A stretch of 9,788 bases of DNA from contig JAKOQD010000041.1 in the NCBI GenBank assembly GCA_029778515.1, positions 1 through 9,788 of the forward strand, read 5' to 3'. Of the stretch, positions 1-6,186 are shown one piece after another. Each line of letters begins with the position of its first letter. Position 1 is the first letter of the stretch. The notes below the pieces were generated by a model. That model saw only the letters and a list, made by a program, of their open reading frames with translations, was not told where the DNA came from and made no database searches. A program made the translations under genes and the position numbers. The DNA is from Actinomycetes bacterium (GTDB taxonomy: Bacteria > Actinomycetota > Actinomycetes > Propionibacteriales > Propionibacteriaceae).

Positions 1-890
1 CAGTAGAACACCGAGTCGTGCACCATGAACGTCGGGTCGGCGTGGGTGGTCGGACGGGAATCCTCGAAGCAGCCGCCCTGGTCGATGGCCACGTCCACCA
101 GCACCGAGCCGGGCTTCATCTGTGCGACGAGTTCGTTGGTGACCAGTTTCGGCGCCTTTGCGCCCGGGATCAGCACTGTGCCGATCACCATGTCGGCGGC
201 CCGCACTTGTTCGCGGATGCTGAGCCGGGACGACACAATCTGGTGCACCCGGTTGTCGTAGCGCCAGAAGGTGGTGCGCAGCTTGTCCAGATCGGTATCG
301 AGGATGGTCACGTCCGCGCCCATCCCGAGTGCAACATTGGCAGCGTTCTGGCCGGCCGTGCCACCCCCGAGCACCACCACCTTGGCGTTGGCCACGCCGC
401 CGACGCAGCCCATCAGCACCCCGCGTCCGCCCTGGGCCTTCATCATGGCGTGCGCGCCGACCTGGGGCGCGAGGCAGCCGGCCACCTCCGACATCGGGTA
501 GAGCAGCGGCAACAGCCCGCTCGGCAACTGCACCGTCTCGTAGGCGATCGCGGTGGTGCCGGCGTCAAGCAGCGCGTCCGTGCCCGGACGGTCGGCAGCC
601 AGGTGCAGGTAGGTGAACAGCAGCAGGTCGTCACGCAGGAAGTAGTACTCGCTCTCGATCGGCTCCTTGACCTTCAGTACCATCTCGCCGGCGGCCCAGG
701 TAGTGGCTGCATCCGGCAGGATCTTCGCGCCCTGGGCCACATACTCCGCGTCGGTGATGGACGAACCGAGCCCCGCTCCCTGCTGGACGAAGACTTCGTG
801 ACCGTGGGCGGTCAACTCGGCCACCCCCACCGGGGTGATCGCCACCCGGTACTCGTGGTTCTTGACTTCGCTGGGAACGGCGATGCGCAT
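1..890 (-). CDS. ald: Alanine dehydrogenase, N-terminal ~296 residues (C-terminus off the left edge)
   Basis: NAD-dependent L-alanine dehydrogenase interconverts L-alanine with pyruvate plus ammonia in the cytoplasm. The reverse-strand translation starts MRIAVPSEVKNHEYRVAITP, which is typical of the family. Family-expected residues are present: R15 (in EYRVA), K75 (LKVKEP) and H96 (YLHLA), the substrate-binding/catalytic set. A Rossmann nucleotide-binding segment VVVLGGGTAGQNAA lies near residues 170-183. Further conserved stretches are LIPGAKAPKLV, DVAIDQGGCFE and SRPTTHADPTF. The family is about 370 residues long, so roughly 75 are missing beyond base 1. The ATG at 890-888 is preceded by a purine-rich AGAGAGGA ribosome-binding site. 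The gene is transcribed away from the riboswitch operon. Transhydrogenase alpha subunit is the closest alternative, but the Ald-specific motifs argue against it. Confidence 0.96.
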   Translation of the reverse strand, partial: MRIAVPSEVKNHEYRVAITPVGVAELTAHGHEVFVQQGAGLGSSITDAEYVAQGAKILPDAATTWAAGEMVLKVKEPIESEYYFLRDDLLLFTYLHLAADRPGTDALLDAGTTAIAYETVQLPSGLLPLLYPMSEVAGCLAPQVGAHAMMKAQGGRGVLMGCVGGVANAKVVVLGGGTAGQNAANVALGMGADVTILDTDLDKLRTTFWRYDNRVHQIVSSRLSIREQVRAADMVIGTVLIPGAKAPKLVTNELVAQMKPGSVLVDVAIDQGGCFEDSRPTTHADPTFMVHDSVFY

Positions 891-930
891 CGGGGTCCTC
901 TCTGGACTAGCCGGCCTGCTGACCGGCACA

Positions 931-945
931 GGGCACAGTGTCCTA
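931..945 (-). promoter_or_regulatory. Candidate ald promoter/operator region
   Basis: Seen: an odd-centred inverted repeat GGGCAC-A-GTGTCC (931-943) with one mismatched pair, 41 bases upstream of the ald start. On the minus strand TAGGAC (945-940) resembles a -10 box and would put transcription initiation inside the inverted repeat. No convincing -35 is visible. The idea of a regulator site for ald is inference only. Confidence 0.22.
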
Positions 946-998
946 CGTCGATGGCCCACTCGACTATGGCGGCGTGCCGGGAATCTGCGCGCACGTAC

Positions 999-1004
999 TA
1001 GAAT
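999..1004 (+). promoter_or_regulatory. Candidate -10 box for the riboswitch operon
   Basis: TAGAAT matches the TAnnnT core of actinobacterial -10 boxes. It would place the transcription start near 1011, just before the 5' strand of riboswitch helix P1 at 1014. That position is what one expects for a riboswitch leader. No clear -35 lies 16-18 bases upstream, so the call rests on the -10 and its placement. Confidence 0.4.
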
Positions 1005-1013
1005 GAGGGCAAA

Positions 1014-1140
1014 CGTGCTCCGGGGTCGGTGTAATTCCGAACCGGCGGTGATAGTCCGCGACCCGGTTCCGCCCAGCGGAATCGGTTGATCTGGTGGAAT
1101 TCCAGGGCCGACGGTGAAAGTCCGGATGGGAGGCAGCACG
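1014..1140 (+). promoter_or_regulatory. FMN riboswitch (RFN element)
   Basis: This is a complete FMN-sensing aptamer in the leader of the downstream transporter genes. Helix P1 is CGUGCU (1014-1019) with AGCACG (1135-1140), six Watson-Crick pairs. The conserved RFN blocks follow in order: GGUGUAAUUCCGAACCGGCG, GGUGAUAGUCCGCGACC, then after a short variable P4 arm (CCGCCCAGCGG region) UGGUGGAAUUCCAGGGCCGA, CGGUGAAAGUCCGGAUGGGA and GGCAGCAC. These match the P2/P3 and P5/P6 junction signatures known for this class. FMN binding normally lowers expression of riboflavin synthesis or transport genes. The next genes encode an importer rather than rib biosynthetic enzymes, so the element most likely represses flavin uptake when FMN is abundant. 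Confidence 0.96.
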
Positions 1141-1232
1141 CGTGTCGCGACGCGACCCTATTCAGGGTCGTCGGCGCGGACCGTCCGCGCATCCCGAAAA
1201 CCGCCCCGCAGCACCTGAACTGCGTGCGGAGG
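1136..1232 (+). promoter_or_regulatory. Riboswitch expression platform with Shine-Dalgarno sequestering hairpin
   Basis: Seen: CCGC (1201-1204) plus CGCAG (1207-1211) can pair with CUGCG (1220-1224) plus GCGG (1226-1229). This nine-pair hairpin covers the first two bases of the GGAGG ribosome-binding site (1228-1232). The 3' strand of aptamer P1 (GCACGC, 1136-1141) can instead pair with GCGUGC (1222-1227), breaking that hairpin and leaving GGAGG free. Two strong hairpins lie between: CGACCCU/AGGGUCG (1153-1159 with 1164-1170, loop AUUC) and GCGCGGA/UCCGCGC (1174-1180 with 1184-1190). Neither is followed by a U-tract, so translational control is favoured over termination. The switching model is inference from base pairing. 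Confidence 0.5.
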
Positions 1233-1236
1233 TCGG

Positions 1237-1986
1237 ATGAAACGCGAGGTGCTAGCCCCGATCGGGCTGGGCGCACTGCTGCTCATCGGCTGGAAGCTGA
1301 CCGCAGGCGGTGGCTCCGTGCTGCTGCCCACTCCCGGTGCGGTGGCCGCCCGATTGGTCACCGACCTGACCGATCCGCGGTACTGGGGCTACCTGCTGGT
1401 CACGCTCGCCGAGGCTGTCGGTGGTGCGCTGCTCGGGGCTGCGGTGGCCCTGCCGACGGCGATCGGCATCCACCGGTCGCGCTGGGCCGCGGCGGCCGTC
1501 CATCCTTTCCTTGGTGCCACCCAGGCCATCCCCGCGATCGCGCTCGCGCCGCTCCTGGTGCTCTGGCTCGACTACGGTCTGTTCTCGATCGTGGTGCTCT
1601 GCGCGCTGATCGTGTTCTTCCCGATCCTGATCGCCGCGGTCATCGGTCTGAAGCATGTGGACGCCGACGTGGTCGACGCCGGCCGGATCGACGGCGCCTC
1701 CAGTCTCGCGCTGCTGTACTTCGTTGAACTACCGATGGCGTTGCCAAGCATCCTTGGCGGGCTGCGCAATGGAGTGACCCTTGCGGTCACCGGCGCGATC
1801 GTCGGCGAGATGGTGATGGGCGGCAGCGGGCTCGGCCAGGTACTCACCATCCAGCGGGGGTCGGTCGATACCGCCGGCATGTTCGCCACGATCATCGTGC
1901 TCTGCGGCTTCGCGTCCAGCGCCTACGCCCTGATCCTGCTGTGGGAGCGCCGCTCCCGCATCGTCAACTCCCTGCAGAGAGCCTGA
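1237..1986 (+). CDS. ribX: ABC transporter permease, probable riboflavin/flavin importer subunit RibX
   Basis: A 249-residue inner-membrane permease of the binding-protein-dependent class (SsuC/TauC/ThiX-like). Hydrophobic segments lie at about 6-22, 52-75, 92-110, 114-138, 178-195 and 213-236. The cytoplasmic EAA-type loop that contacts the ATPase is at about 145-170 (DAGRIDGASS, then ELPMALPSILGGLR). The ATG at 1237 follows GGAGG (1228-1232) with a 4-base spacer. It is the first gene after a complete FMN riboswitch and lies 5 bases upstream of the substrate-binding gene. That arrangement, known from RibXY systems, is what assigns riboflavin as substrate; the permease sequence alone would also fit thiamine-precursor, taurine or sulfonate uptake. 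No ABC ATPase gene is adjacent. Confidence 0.85.
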   Translation: MKREVLAPIGLGALLLIGWKLTAGGGSVLLPTPGAVAARLVTDLTDPRYWGYLLVTLAEAVGGALLGAAVALPTAIGIHRSRWAAAAVHPFLGATQAIPAIALAPLLVLWLDYGLFSIVVLCALIVFFPILIAAVIGLKHVDADVVDAGRIDGASSLALLYFVELPMALPSILGGLRNGVTLAVTGAIVGEMVMGGSGLGQVLTIQRGSVDTAGMFATIIVLCGFASSAYALILLWERRSRIVNSLQRA

Positions 1987-1991
1987 GGTCC

Positions 1992-3002
1992 ATGCCCAGA
2001 AGAATCCTTGCCGGTCTGGTCGCGCTATTGGCGCTGAGCGCCTGTGCGCCAGCCACTCAGCAGAGCTCGGTTTCGGCCACCGCGGTGGCGACCGCGACCC
2101 CGACCATCGGGCTCACCTACATCCCGAACGTGCAGTTCAGCCCGTTCTACCTGGCGGATGCGGACGGTGATTTCGCGCGGGCCGGGCTGGCTCCGACCCT
2201 GCGGCACCACGGGGCGTCCGAGGGGTTGTTCACCGCCATCGCAGCTGGTCAGGAGCAGTTCGTGATCGCAGGTGGCGACGAGATGCTTCAGGCAAGGGCG
2301 CAGGGGCTGGACCTGATCGCTGTGGGGGCGTACTTCCACGAGTACCCGGCGGTGGTGATCGTCCCCGAGGCATCCGCGATCGGCTCGCTGGCCGACTTGA
2401 AGGGGCATTCGATCGGCATCCCGGGCAAGTACGGCGAGAACTGGTTCGCGCTGCTGGTGGCGCTGCGGACCGCCGGGCTGACCGAGGCCGACGTGGAGAT
2501 CAAGGAGATCGGCTACACCCAGCAGGCCGCACTGTCCCAGGGCAAGGTGGACGCGATCGTCGGCTTCAGCAACAACGAAGCGGTGCAGTTCGCGCTCGGC
2601 GGGCTGGCGACGCGCAGCCTTGCGATCGCGGACGGGCAGGTGCCTCTGGTCAGCATCTGTCTGATCACCACCTCCGAGTACGCGAAAGCCAATCCGGACG
2701 TGGTTCGTCGGGTGGCAACCGCGATGCTGGGCGGGGTCAAGACCGCGGTGACCGATCCGGACCACGCGCTGGCGGCGTCAGCGAAGTTCGTGCCCGGCCT
2801 GTCGGCGTCCGCTGCCCAGGCGGCGGCGAAGGCCACATTGGTCGCAACCGCGAAGCTCTGGGTGGACGCGTCCGGTGAGGTCTCCGGGAAGTTGGATCCC
2901 GACCAATGGACGGCGATGGCCGCTTTCATGACCGATCACGGCTTGTTGACCGGCGATGCGGACGCCGCTGCCGCGATGAGCAACGAGTATTTGCCCAAGT
3001 AA
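1992..3002 (+). CDS. ribY: Substrate-binding lipoprotein of the probable riboflavin importer, RibY (NMT1/THI5-like)
   Basis: A 336-residue extracytoplasmic solute-binding lipoprotein. MPRRILAGLVALLALSAC is a short lipoprotein signal peptide with lipobox ALSA-C, so the mature protein begins at Cys18. The NMT1/THI5-like fold follows: IGLTYIPNVQFSPFYLAD opens lobe 1, then GASEGLFTAIAAGQEQFVIAGGDE, a segment YFHEYPAVVIVP, and LADLKGHSIGIPGKYGENW leading into lobe 2 with EIGYTQQAALSQGKVDAIVGF and NNEAVQF. The IPN.QF.PFY, GIPG(K/R)YG and IG(Y/F)TQ..AL stretches resemble, from memory, Chloroflexus-type RibY. I chose the ATG at 1992 rather than the in-frame ATG at 1941, because 1941 lies inside ribX and only 1992 gives a clean signal peptide; GAGG at 1985-1988 precedes it. 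Thiamine-precursor (HMP) binding is the main alternative, made less likely by the FMN riboswitch. Confidence 0.88.
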   Translation: MPRRILAGLVALLALSACAPATQQSSVSATAVATATPTIGLTYIPNVQFSPFYLADADGDFARAGLAPTLRHHGASEGLFTAIAAGQEQFVIAGGDEMLQARAQGLDLIAVGAYFHEYPAVVIVPEASAIGSLADLKGHSIGIPGKYGENWFALLVALRTAGLTEADVEIKEIGYTQQAALSQGKVDAIVGFSNNEAVQFALGGLATRSLAIADGQVPLVSICLITTSEYAKANPDVVRRVATAMLGGVKTAVTDPDHALAASAKFVPGLSASAAQAAAKATLVATAKLWVDASGEVSGKLDPDQWTAMAAFMTDHGLLTGDADAAAAMSNEYLPK

Positions 3003-3068
3003 TCAGCGGGCTGCCAGCTCACCCGGTAGCCTGCTGGCGCATCGTGGCCGCCGCAGACAGGAGAACCG

Positions 3069-3512
3069 ATGAACGAGCACTACGTGCCCGGGTGGGACGA
3101 GTACTTCCTCGGTATCGCCAGCGCGGTGGCCGCACGCGCGAAGTGCACGCGCCGTCGGGTGGGGGCGGTGCTGGTGCACGATCGCCGGATCATCGCCACC
3201 GGCTACAACGGTGCTGCGCCCGGGCGTCCGGATTGCCTTGAGGGGGCCTGCCCGCGCGGTCAGCTCGACTACGACCAGGTTCCCGGGCTGGGCGACTACG
3301 ACCGTCCGGGGACGCCGGGTTTCTGCATCGCCATCCACGCCGAGGTGAACGCGCTGCTCTTCGCCACCCGCGATACCAAGGGTGCGACCGCCTACATCAC
3401 CGACCCGCCGTGCCCCGGTTGCCGCAAGGCTCTGGCCGCAGCCGGCATCGTCCGCGCGGTCTGGCCAGATGGAGAGCACGACACCGACGGCTTGGTGAAC
3501 TGGGACGCCTGA
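3069..3512 (+). CDS. dCMP deaminase family protein (deoxycytidylate deaminase)
   Basis: A 147-residue zinc-dependent cytidine/deoxycytidylate deaminase-fold protein. Deamination of dCMP to dUMP supplies thymidylate synthesis. The zinc and catalytic residues are visible: H90-A-E92 (HAEVNAL) and C115-x-x-C118 (PCPGC). The N-terminal CTRRRVGAVLV and the GYNGAAPG turn (45-52) are typical of the dCMP deaminase/ComEB branch rather than of cytidine deaminase or RibD. The ATG follows AGGAGA (3059-3064) at a good distance. It lies 66 bases after ribY. That gap contains an inverted repeat GCCAGC/GCTGGC (3013-3018, 3033-3038) and a TAGCCT that could be a -10 box, so it may have its own promoter. Its actual nucleotide substrate cannot be read from the sequence. 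Confidence 0.9.
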   Translation: MNEHYVPGWDEYFLGIASAVAARAKCTRRRVGAVLVHDRRIIATGYNGAAPGRPDCLEGACPRGQLDYDQVPGLGDYDRPGTPGFCIAIHAEVNALLFATRDTKGATAYITDPPCPGCRKALAAAGIVRAVWPDGEHDTDGLVNWDA

Positions 3513-3543
3513 GCTTCGGCCTCACCTGCGCTTGGGTGGAGCT
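3512..3543. terminator. Possible bidirectional terminator between convergent genes
   Basis: The 32-base gap between two converging genes can fold on itself. CACC (3523-3526) pairs with GGTG (3535-3538), and AGCT occurs at both ends (3512-3515, 3540-3543). The stem is short, interrupted and lacks a T-tract, so this is a weak call supported mainly by location. Confidence 0.25.
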
Positions 3544-3544
3544 A

Positions 3545-4132
3545 TCAGTACCAGCCGTGGCCGCGCTTGAAGGACCAGGCCTGGCAGGGGGTGCCGTAGC
3601 GCTCGTCGACGTAATTGAGGCCCCACCGGATCTGCGTGGCGGGATTCGTCCGCCAGTCGTCGCCGAACTCGGCCATGCGCTTGCCGGGCAGTGCCTGCGG
3701 AATGCCGTAGGCACTGGAATACGGGTTGTCCGCGGTCACGATCCAGCGGCTCTCGCGCATGATGATGCTGTCGTAGCAGGCGAACTGGTCTTCGCCCCAC
3801 TCGTACTTGTTCAGCATGATCTGCCGGGCGATCTCGCGCGGGTCGGTGGTGGCGGGTTCGTAGCCGAGTTCGGCCACCGTCTGGGCGTGGATCGCCTCGA
3901 TCGTCGCGTTCTGGACGGCGATCGCAGTCGACTGCTTGTTCAGCAGGGCCTCGCGATAGATCGCCAACTCGGCCGGCTTCAAGGTCGTCGTGCGGGTGGC
4001 GGCTGGCGGATTGGCGGAGCCGGCGGAATCAGCGGAGGGAACCGCCAGAGCCTGGCTCGCGGTGAACGCGGGCAGCAGCCCGATCACTGCCGACAGCGCG
4101 GCCACTCCGTTGCGCAGCCGTCGGATGTTCAC
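3545..4132 (-). CDS. Secreted lysozyme/transglycosylase-like protein
   Basis: A 195-residue exported protein. Residues 1-30 form a Sec signal peptide: basic MNIRRLRNG, a hydrophobic core AALSAVIGLLPAF, and an ALA cleavage site at 28-30. Residues 31-115 are a linker and helical region without clear motifs. Residues about 117-195 form a compact lysozyme-like domain of the small actinobacterial SLT/aggregation-promoting-factor type: RESRW (candidate catalytic E127), NPYSSAYGIPQALPGKRM, NPATQIRWGLNYVDERYG, and the C-terminal W-S-FKRGHGWY. C119 and C183 could form a disulfide. It probably cleaves or remodels peptidoglycan outside the membrane. GTG at 4132-4130 is the only start that gives this frame its full signal peptide, because an in-frame stop lies 12 bases upstream. 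It lacks a Shine-Dalgarno sequence, whereas one is well placed for an out-of-frame ATG at 4148 (see findings). Confidence 0.85.
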   Translation of the reverse strand: MNIRRLRNGVAALSAVIGLLPAFTASQALAVPSADSAGSANPPAATRTTTLKPAELAIYREALLNKQSTAIAVQNATIEAIHAQTVAELGYEPATTDPREIARQIMLNKYEWGEDQFACYDSIIMRESRWIVTADNPYSSAYGIPQALPGKRMAEFGDDWRTNPATQIRWGLNYVDERYGTPCQAWSFKRGHGWY

Positions 4133-4214
4133 GCGCGGAGTCTTTCATAAGAGACCCTCTCAGGTAAAACTCAGCTTGTGTTTGGGGCTCAGCCAGCGTG
4201 CGCGTCGTTGGTCC

Positions 4215-4220
4215 TATGGT
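4215..4220 (+). promoter_or_regulatory. Candidate -10 box for the men operon, possibly leaderless
   Basis: TATGGT fits the actinobacterial TAnnnT core and ends 6 bases before the menE GTG at 4227. Transcription would then begin at or next to the start codon, giving a leaderless mRNA. The GAGG at 4222-4225 is too close to the GTG to act as a normal ribosome-binding site, which fits this reading. No clear -35 is visible. Confidence 0.33.
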
Positions 4221-4226
4221 TGAGGC

Positions 4227-5321
4227 GTGCAACTGCGGGTGGTCGAAGGCGCGGACGTCGTCGGCGCGTTGGCCGATGCGTTGGCCGGTGGACCGCCGTT
4301 GGCACCGCTTCCCGAGGCGCGGCAACTACCCGCCCTCCAGATCGACGAGCCGGTCACCGAACCGGACGCCGGCGCGGTCGTCACCACCTCGGGCGCGACC
4401 GGAGCACCCAAGGCGGTGGTGCTGTCCCGGTCCGCGCTGCGCTTCTCCGCGGACGCCACCCACGCCCGGCTCGGCGGCGCCGGGGATTGGGTCTGCGCGT
4501 TACCCACCCGCCACGTCGCCGGGTTGATGACCGTGGTTCGCGCGGTCCGGGCCGGGACGGCGGTGCACTTCGCCCGTCCGGACCTCGCCGACCTGGAAAC
4601 ACCGCGAACCCGTACCTACATCTCCCTGGTCGCCGCCCAGCTCGACCGGGCACTCCACGAAGCCGAAACAGTCGCCAAGCTGGGGGCCTTCGCCGCCGTT
4701 CTGCTCGGCGGCAGCGCGCTTCCGTCCGGCCTGCGCGAACGCGCCAACGACGCCGGCGTGAAACTAGTGGCCACCTACGGCATGAGCGAGACCTGCGGCG
4801 GCTGCGTGTATGACGGCGTCCCGCTGGACGGCGTCCGGGTCGAACTCGAAGGCGAACGGATCAGCCTCGGCGGCCCGATGGCCTTTCTCGGCTACCGCGG
4901 CCGTCCCGAGCTCACCCGGACGGTGCTCAGCGGCGACCTGGTGCGCACCAGCGATCGGGGCATCTGGGCGGACGGACGCCTCCGCGTGCTCGGCCGCGCA
5001 GATGACGTGGTCATCTCGGGCGGGGAGAACGTCGACCTCGCCGCAGTCCAGCACGCCTGCGACGCCGAGTTCGGCACCGGAACGCTGGCGGTCCTGGCCA
5101 TCCCGGACGCTCGGTGGGGCGCGAAGGTCGTCGCACTCAGCCGTGCCGACCTCGACCTTGGCCGCGTCCAAGCCATCCTGGAGCCGCGGCTGGGCAAGGC
5201 GGCGGCGCCAAAGGAATTGCGGCGAGTCGAGCACTTGGCGTACACATCCATAGGCAAGATCGATCGGACGGCACTCCAGCTGTCCTGGCGGGAGTTGGGT
5301 GAAGATGGCGACGTTGGCTGA
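4227..5321 (+). CDS. menE: o-Succinylbenzoate-CoA ligase MenE
   Basis: A 364-residue acyl-adenylating enzyme that activates o-succinylbenzoate with ATP and CoA for naphthoate ring closure in menaquinone synthesis. Adenylation motifs are in order: A3 TTSGATGAPKA (53-63), A5 TYGMSET (183-189), the A7 aspartate in GDLVRTSDRG (236-245), the hinge A8 RADDVVISGGEN (258-268), and A10 GKIDR (343-347) with catalytic K344. At this length it is the short actinobacterial form, which lacks much of the N-terminal region of longer acyl-CoA synthetases. The menA, menC and menD genes downstream fix the substrate assignment. Start is GTG at 4227. Leu92 is encoded by TTA, a rare codon in such GC-rich genomes. 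The end overlaps menA by 17 bases, suggesting translational coupling. Confidence 0.94.
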   Translation: MQLRVVEGADVVGALADALAGGPPLAPLPEARQLPALQIDEPVTEPDAGAVVTTSGATGAPKAVVLSRSALRFSADATHARLGGAGDWVCALPTRHVAGLMTVVRAVRAGTAVHFARPDLADLETPRTRTYISLVAAQLDRALHEAETVAKLGAFAAVLLGGSALPSGLRERANDAGVKLVATYGMSETCGGCVYDGVPLDGVRVELEGERISLGGPMAFLGYRGRPELTRTVLSGDLVRTSDRGIWADGRLRVLGRADDVVISGGENVDLAAVQHACDAEFGTGTLAVLAIPDARWGAKVVALSRADLDLGRVQAILEPRLGKAAAPKELRRVEHLAYTSIGKIDRTALQLSWRELGEDGDVG

Positions 5322-6183
5322 ATGGGTCGAGGGCGCCCGCCCCCGCACCCTGCCCGCGGCGCTCGCGCCAGTGCTCGCGGGTAGCGCGGTGGCCTGGTTC
5401 GAGGGTGGGTTCGACCCGCTGCTGGCGACGCTCGCACTGGTCGTCGCGCTGGCGCTGCAGGTCGGGGTCAACTACGCCAACGACTACTCCGACGGCATCC
5501 GCGGTACGGACGCGGTGCGGGTCGGCCCGATGCGCCTGGTCGGTTCCGGTGCGGCCAAGCCTGCGCACGTGAAGCTGGCGGCCTTCGCGTGCTTCGGCGT
5601 CGCGGCCGTGGCCGGCCTGACCGTCGTGGTGATCACCGGCCACTGGTGGCTGCTGGGTCTGGGTGCAGCGGCGATCCTGGCAGCCTGGTTCTACACCGGC
5701 GGCCGCAAGCCCTACGGCTACCTCGGTCTCGGCGAACTGTTCGTCTTCGTCTTCTTCGGCCTGGTGGCGGTCTCCGGCACCGTCTACATCCAGGTCGGGA
5801 CGGTCTCCGCCTCGGCTTGGTGGACGGCGGTGGCGATCGGTGCGCTGGCCTGCGCGATCCTTGTGGCAAACAACCTGCGCGATCTGGACGGCGACCGTGC
5901 GGTCGGCAAGCGGACGCTCGCGACTCGTCTCGGCGACAGCGGCACCCGCTGGTTCTTCGTCGGGCTGGTCGCGCTGGCTGCGGTCGGCGTGTTTGGCGTG
6001 GCCGCGACCAGTTCGTGGTGGGCGCTGCTGGGCTGGCTGATGCTGCTGCTCCTGGCCGGCCCGATGCTGGAGGTCGTCCGTGGGGTGAGCGGCTACGGCC
6101 TGATCCACGTGCTGAAGCGGACGGGGCTGGCCGAGCTCGCCTGCGCCGCTGGGCTCTTCGTCGGCCTCCTGATCGCGCGCTGA
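5305..6183 (+). CDS. menA: 1,4-Dihydroxy-2-naphthoate polyprenyltransferase MenA
   Basis: A 292-residue integral membrane UbiA-family prenyltransferase that attaches the polyprenyl tail to 1,4-dihydroxy-2-naphthoate, giving demethylmenaquinone. The opening WVEGARPRTLPAALAPVLAG is characteristic of MenA. The first Mg-diphosphate motif is NDYSDGIRGTD (59-69, D60 and D63) and the second is NNLRDLDGDRAVGKRTLA (189-206, D193 and D197). Several hydrophobic helices span the remainder (about 38-55, 91-110, 114-130, 144-162, 171-188, 215-233, 237-256, 273-291). I prefer ATG 5305 over the in-frame GTG at 5299 because known MenA proteins begin close to this M-A-x-x-x-x-W-V pattern; GGAG at 5291-5294 could serve either. 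It overlaps menE and is followed after 3 bases by menC. Confidence 0.95.
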   Translation: MATLAEWVEGARPRTLPAALAPVLAGSAVAWFEGGFDPLLATLALVVALALQVGVNYANDYSDGIRGTDAVRVGPMRLVGSGAAKPAHVKLAAFACFGVAAVAGLTVVVITGHWWLLGLGAAAILAAWFYTGGRKPYGYLGLGELFVFVFFGLVAVSGTVYIQVGTVSASAWWTAVAIGALACAILVANNLRDLDGDRAVGKRTLATRLGDSGTRWFFVGLVALAAVGVFGVAATSSWWALLGWLMLLLLAGPMLEVVRGVSGYGLIHVLKRTGLAELACAAGLFVGLLIAR

Positions 6184-6186
6184 CCG

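Noticed and set aside
18..1001. 327-codon open frame on the plus strand
   Set aside because: It is antisense to alanine dehydrogenase, rich in H/R/G, has no recognisable domain and ends within the promoter region; a shadow frame in GC-rich DNA.
1153..1190. Intrinsic terminator in the riboswitch leader
   Set aside because: Two strong hairpins exist, but no U-tract follows either; the SD-sequestering hairpin explains control better.
1941..1991. Earlier in-frame ATG for the substrate-binding protein
   Set aside because: It lies inside ribX and would put 17 non-signal residues before an otherwise perfect lipoprotein signal peptide.
5137..6108. 323-codon open frame on the minus strand
   Set aside because: Lies opposite menE/menA and has low-complexity R/Q/D/H composition; MenA motifs on the plus strand are unambiguous.
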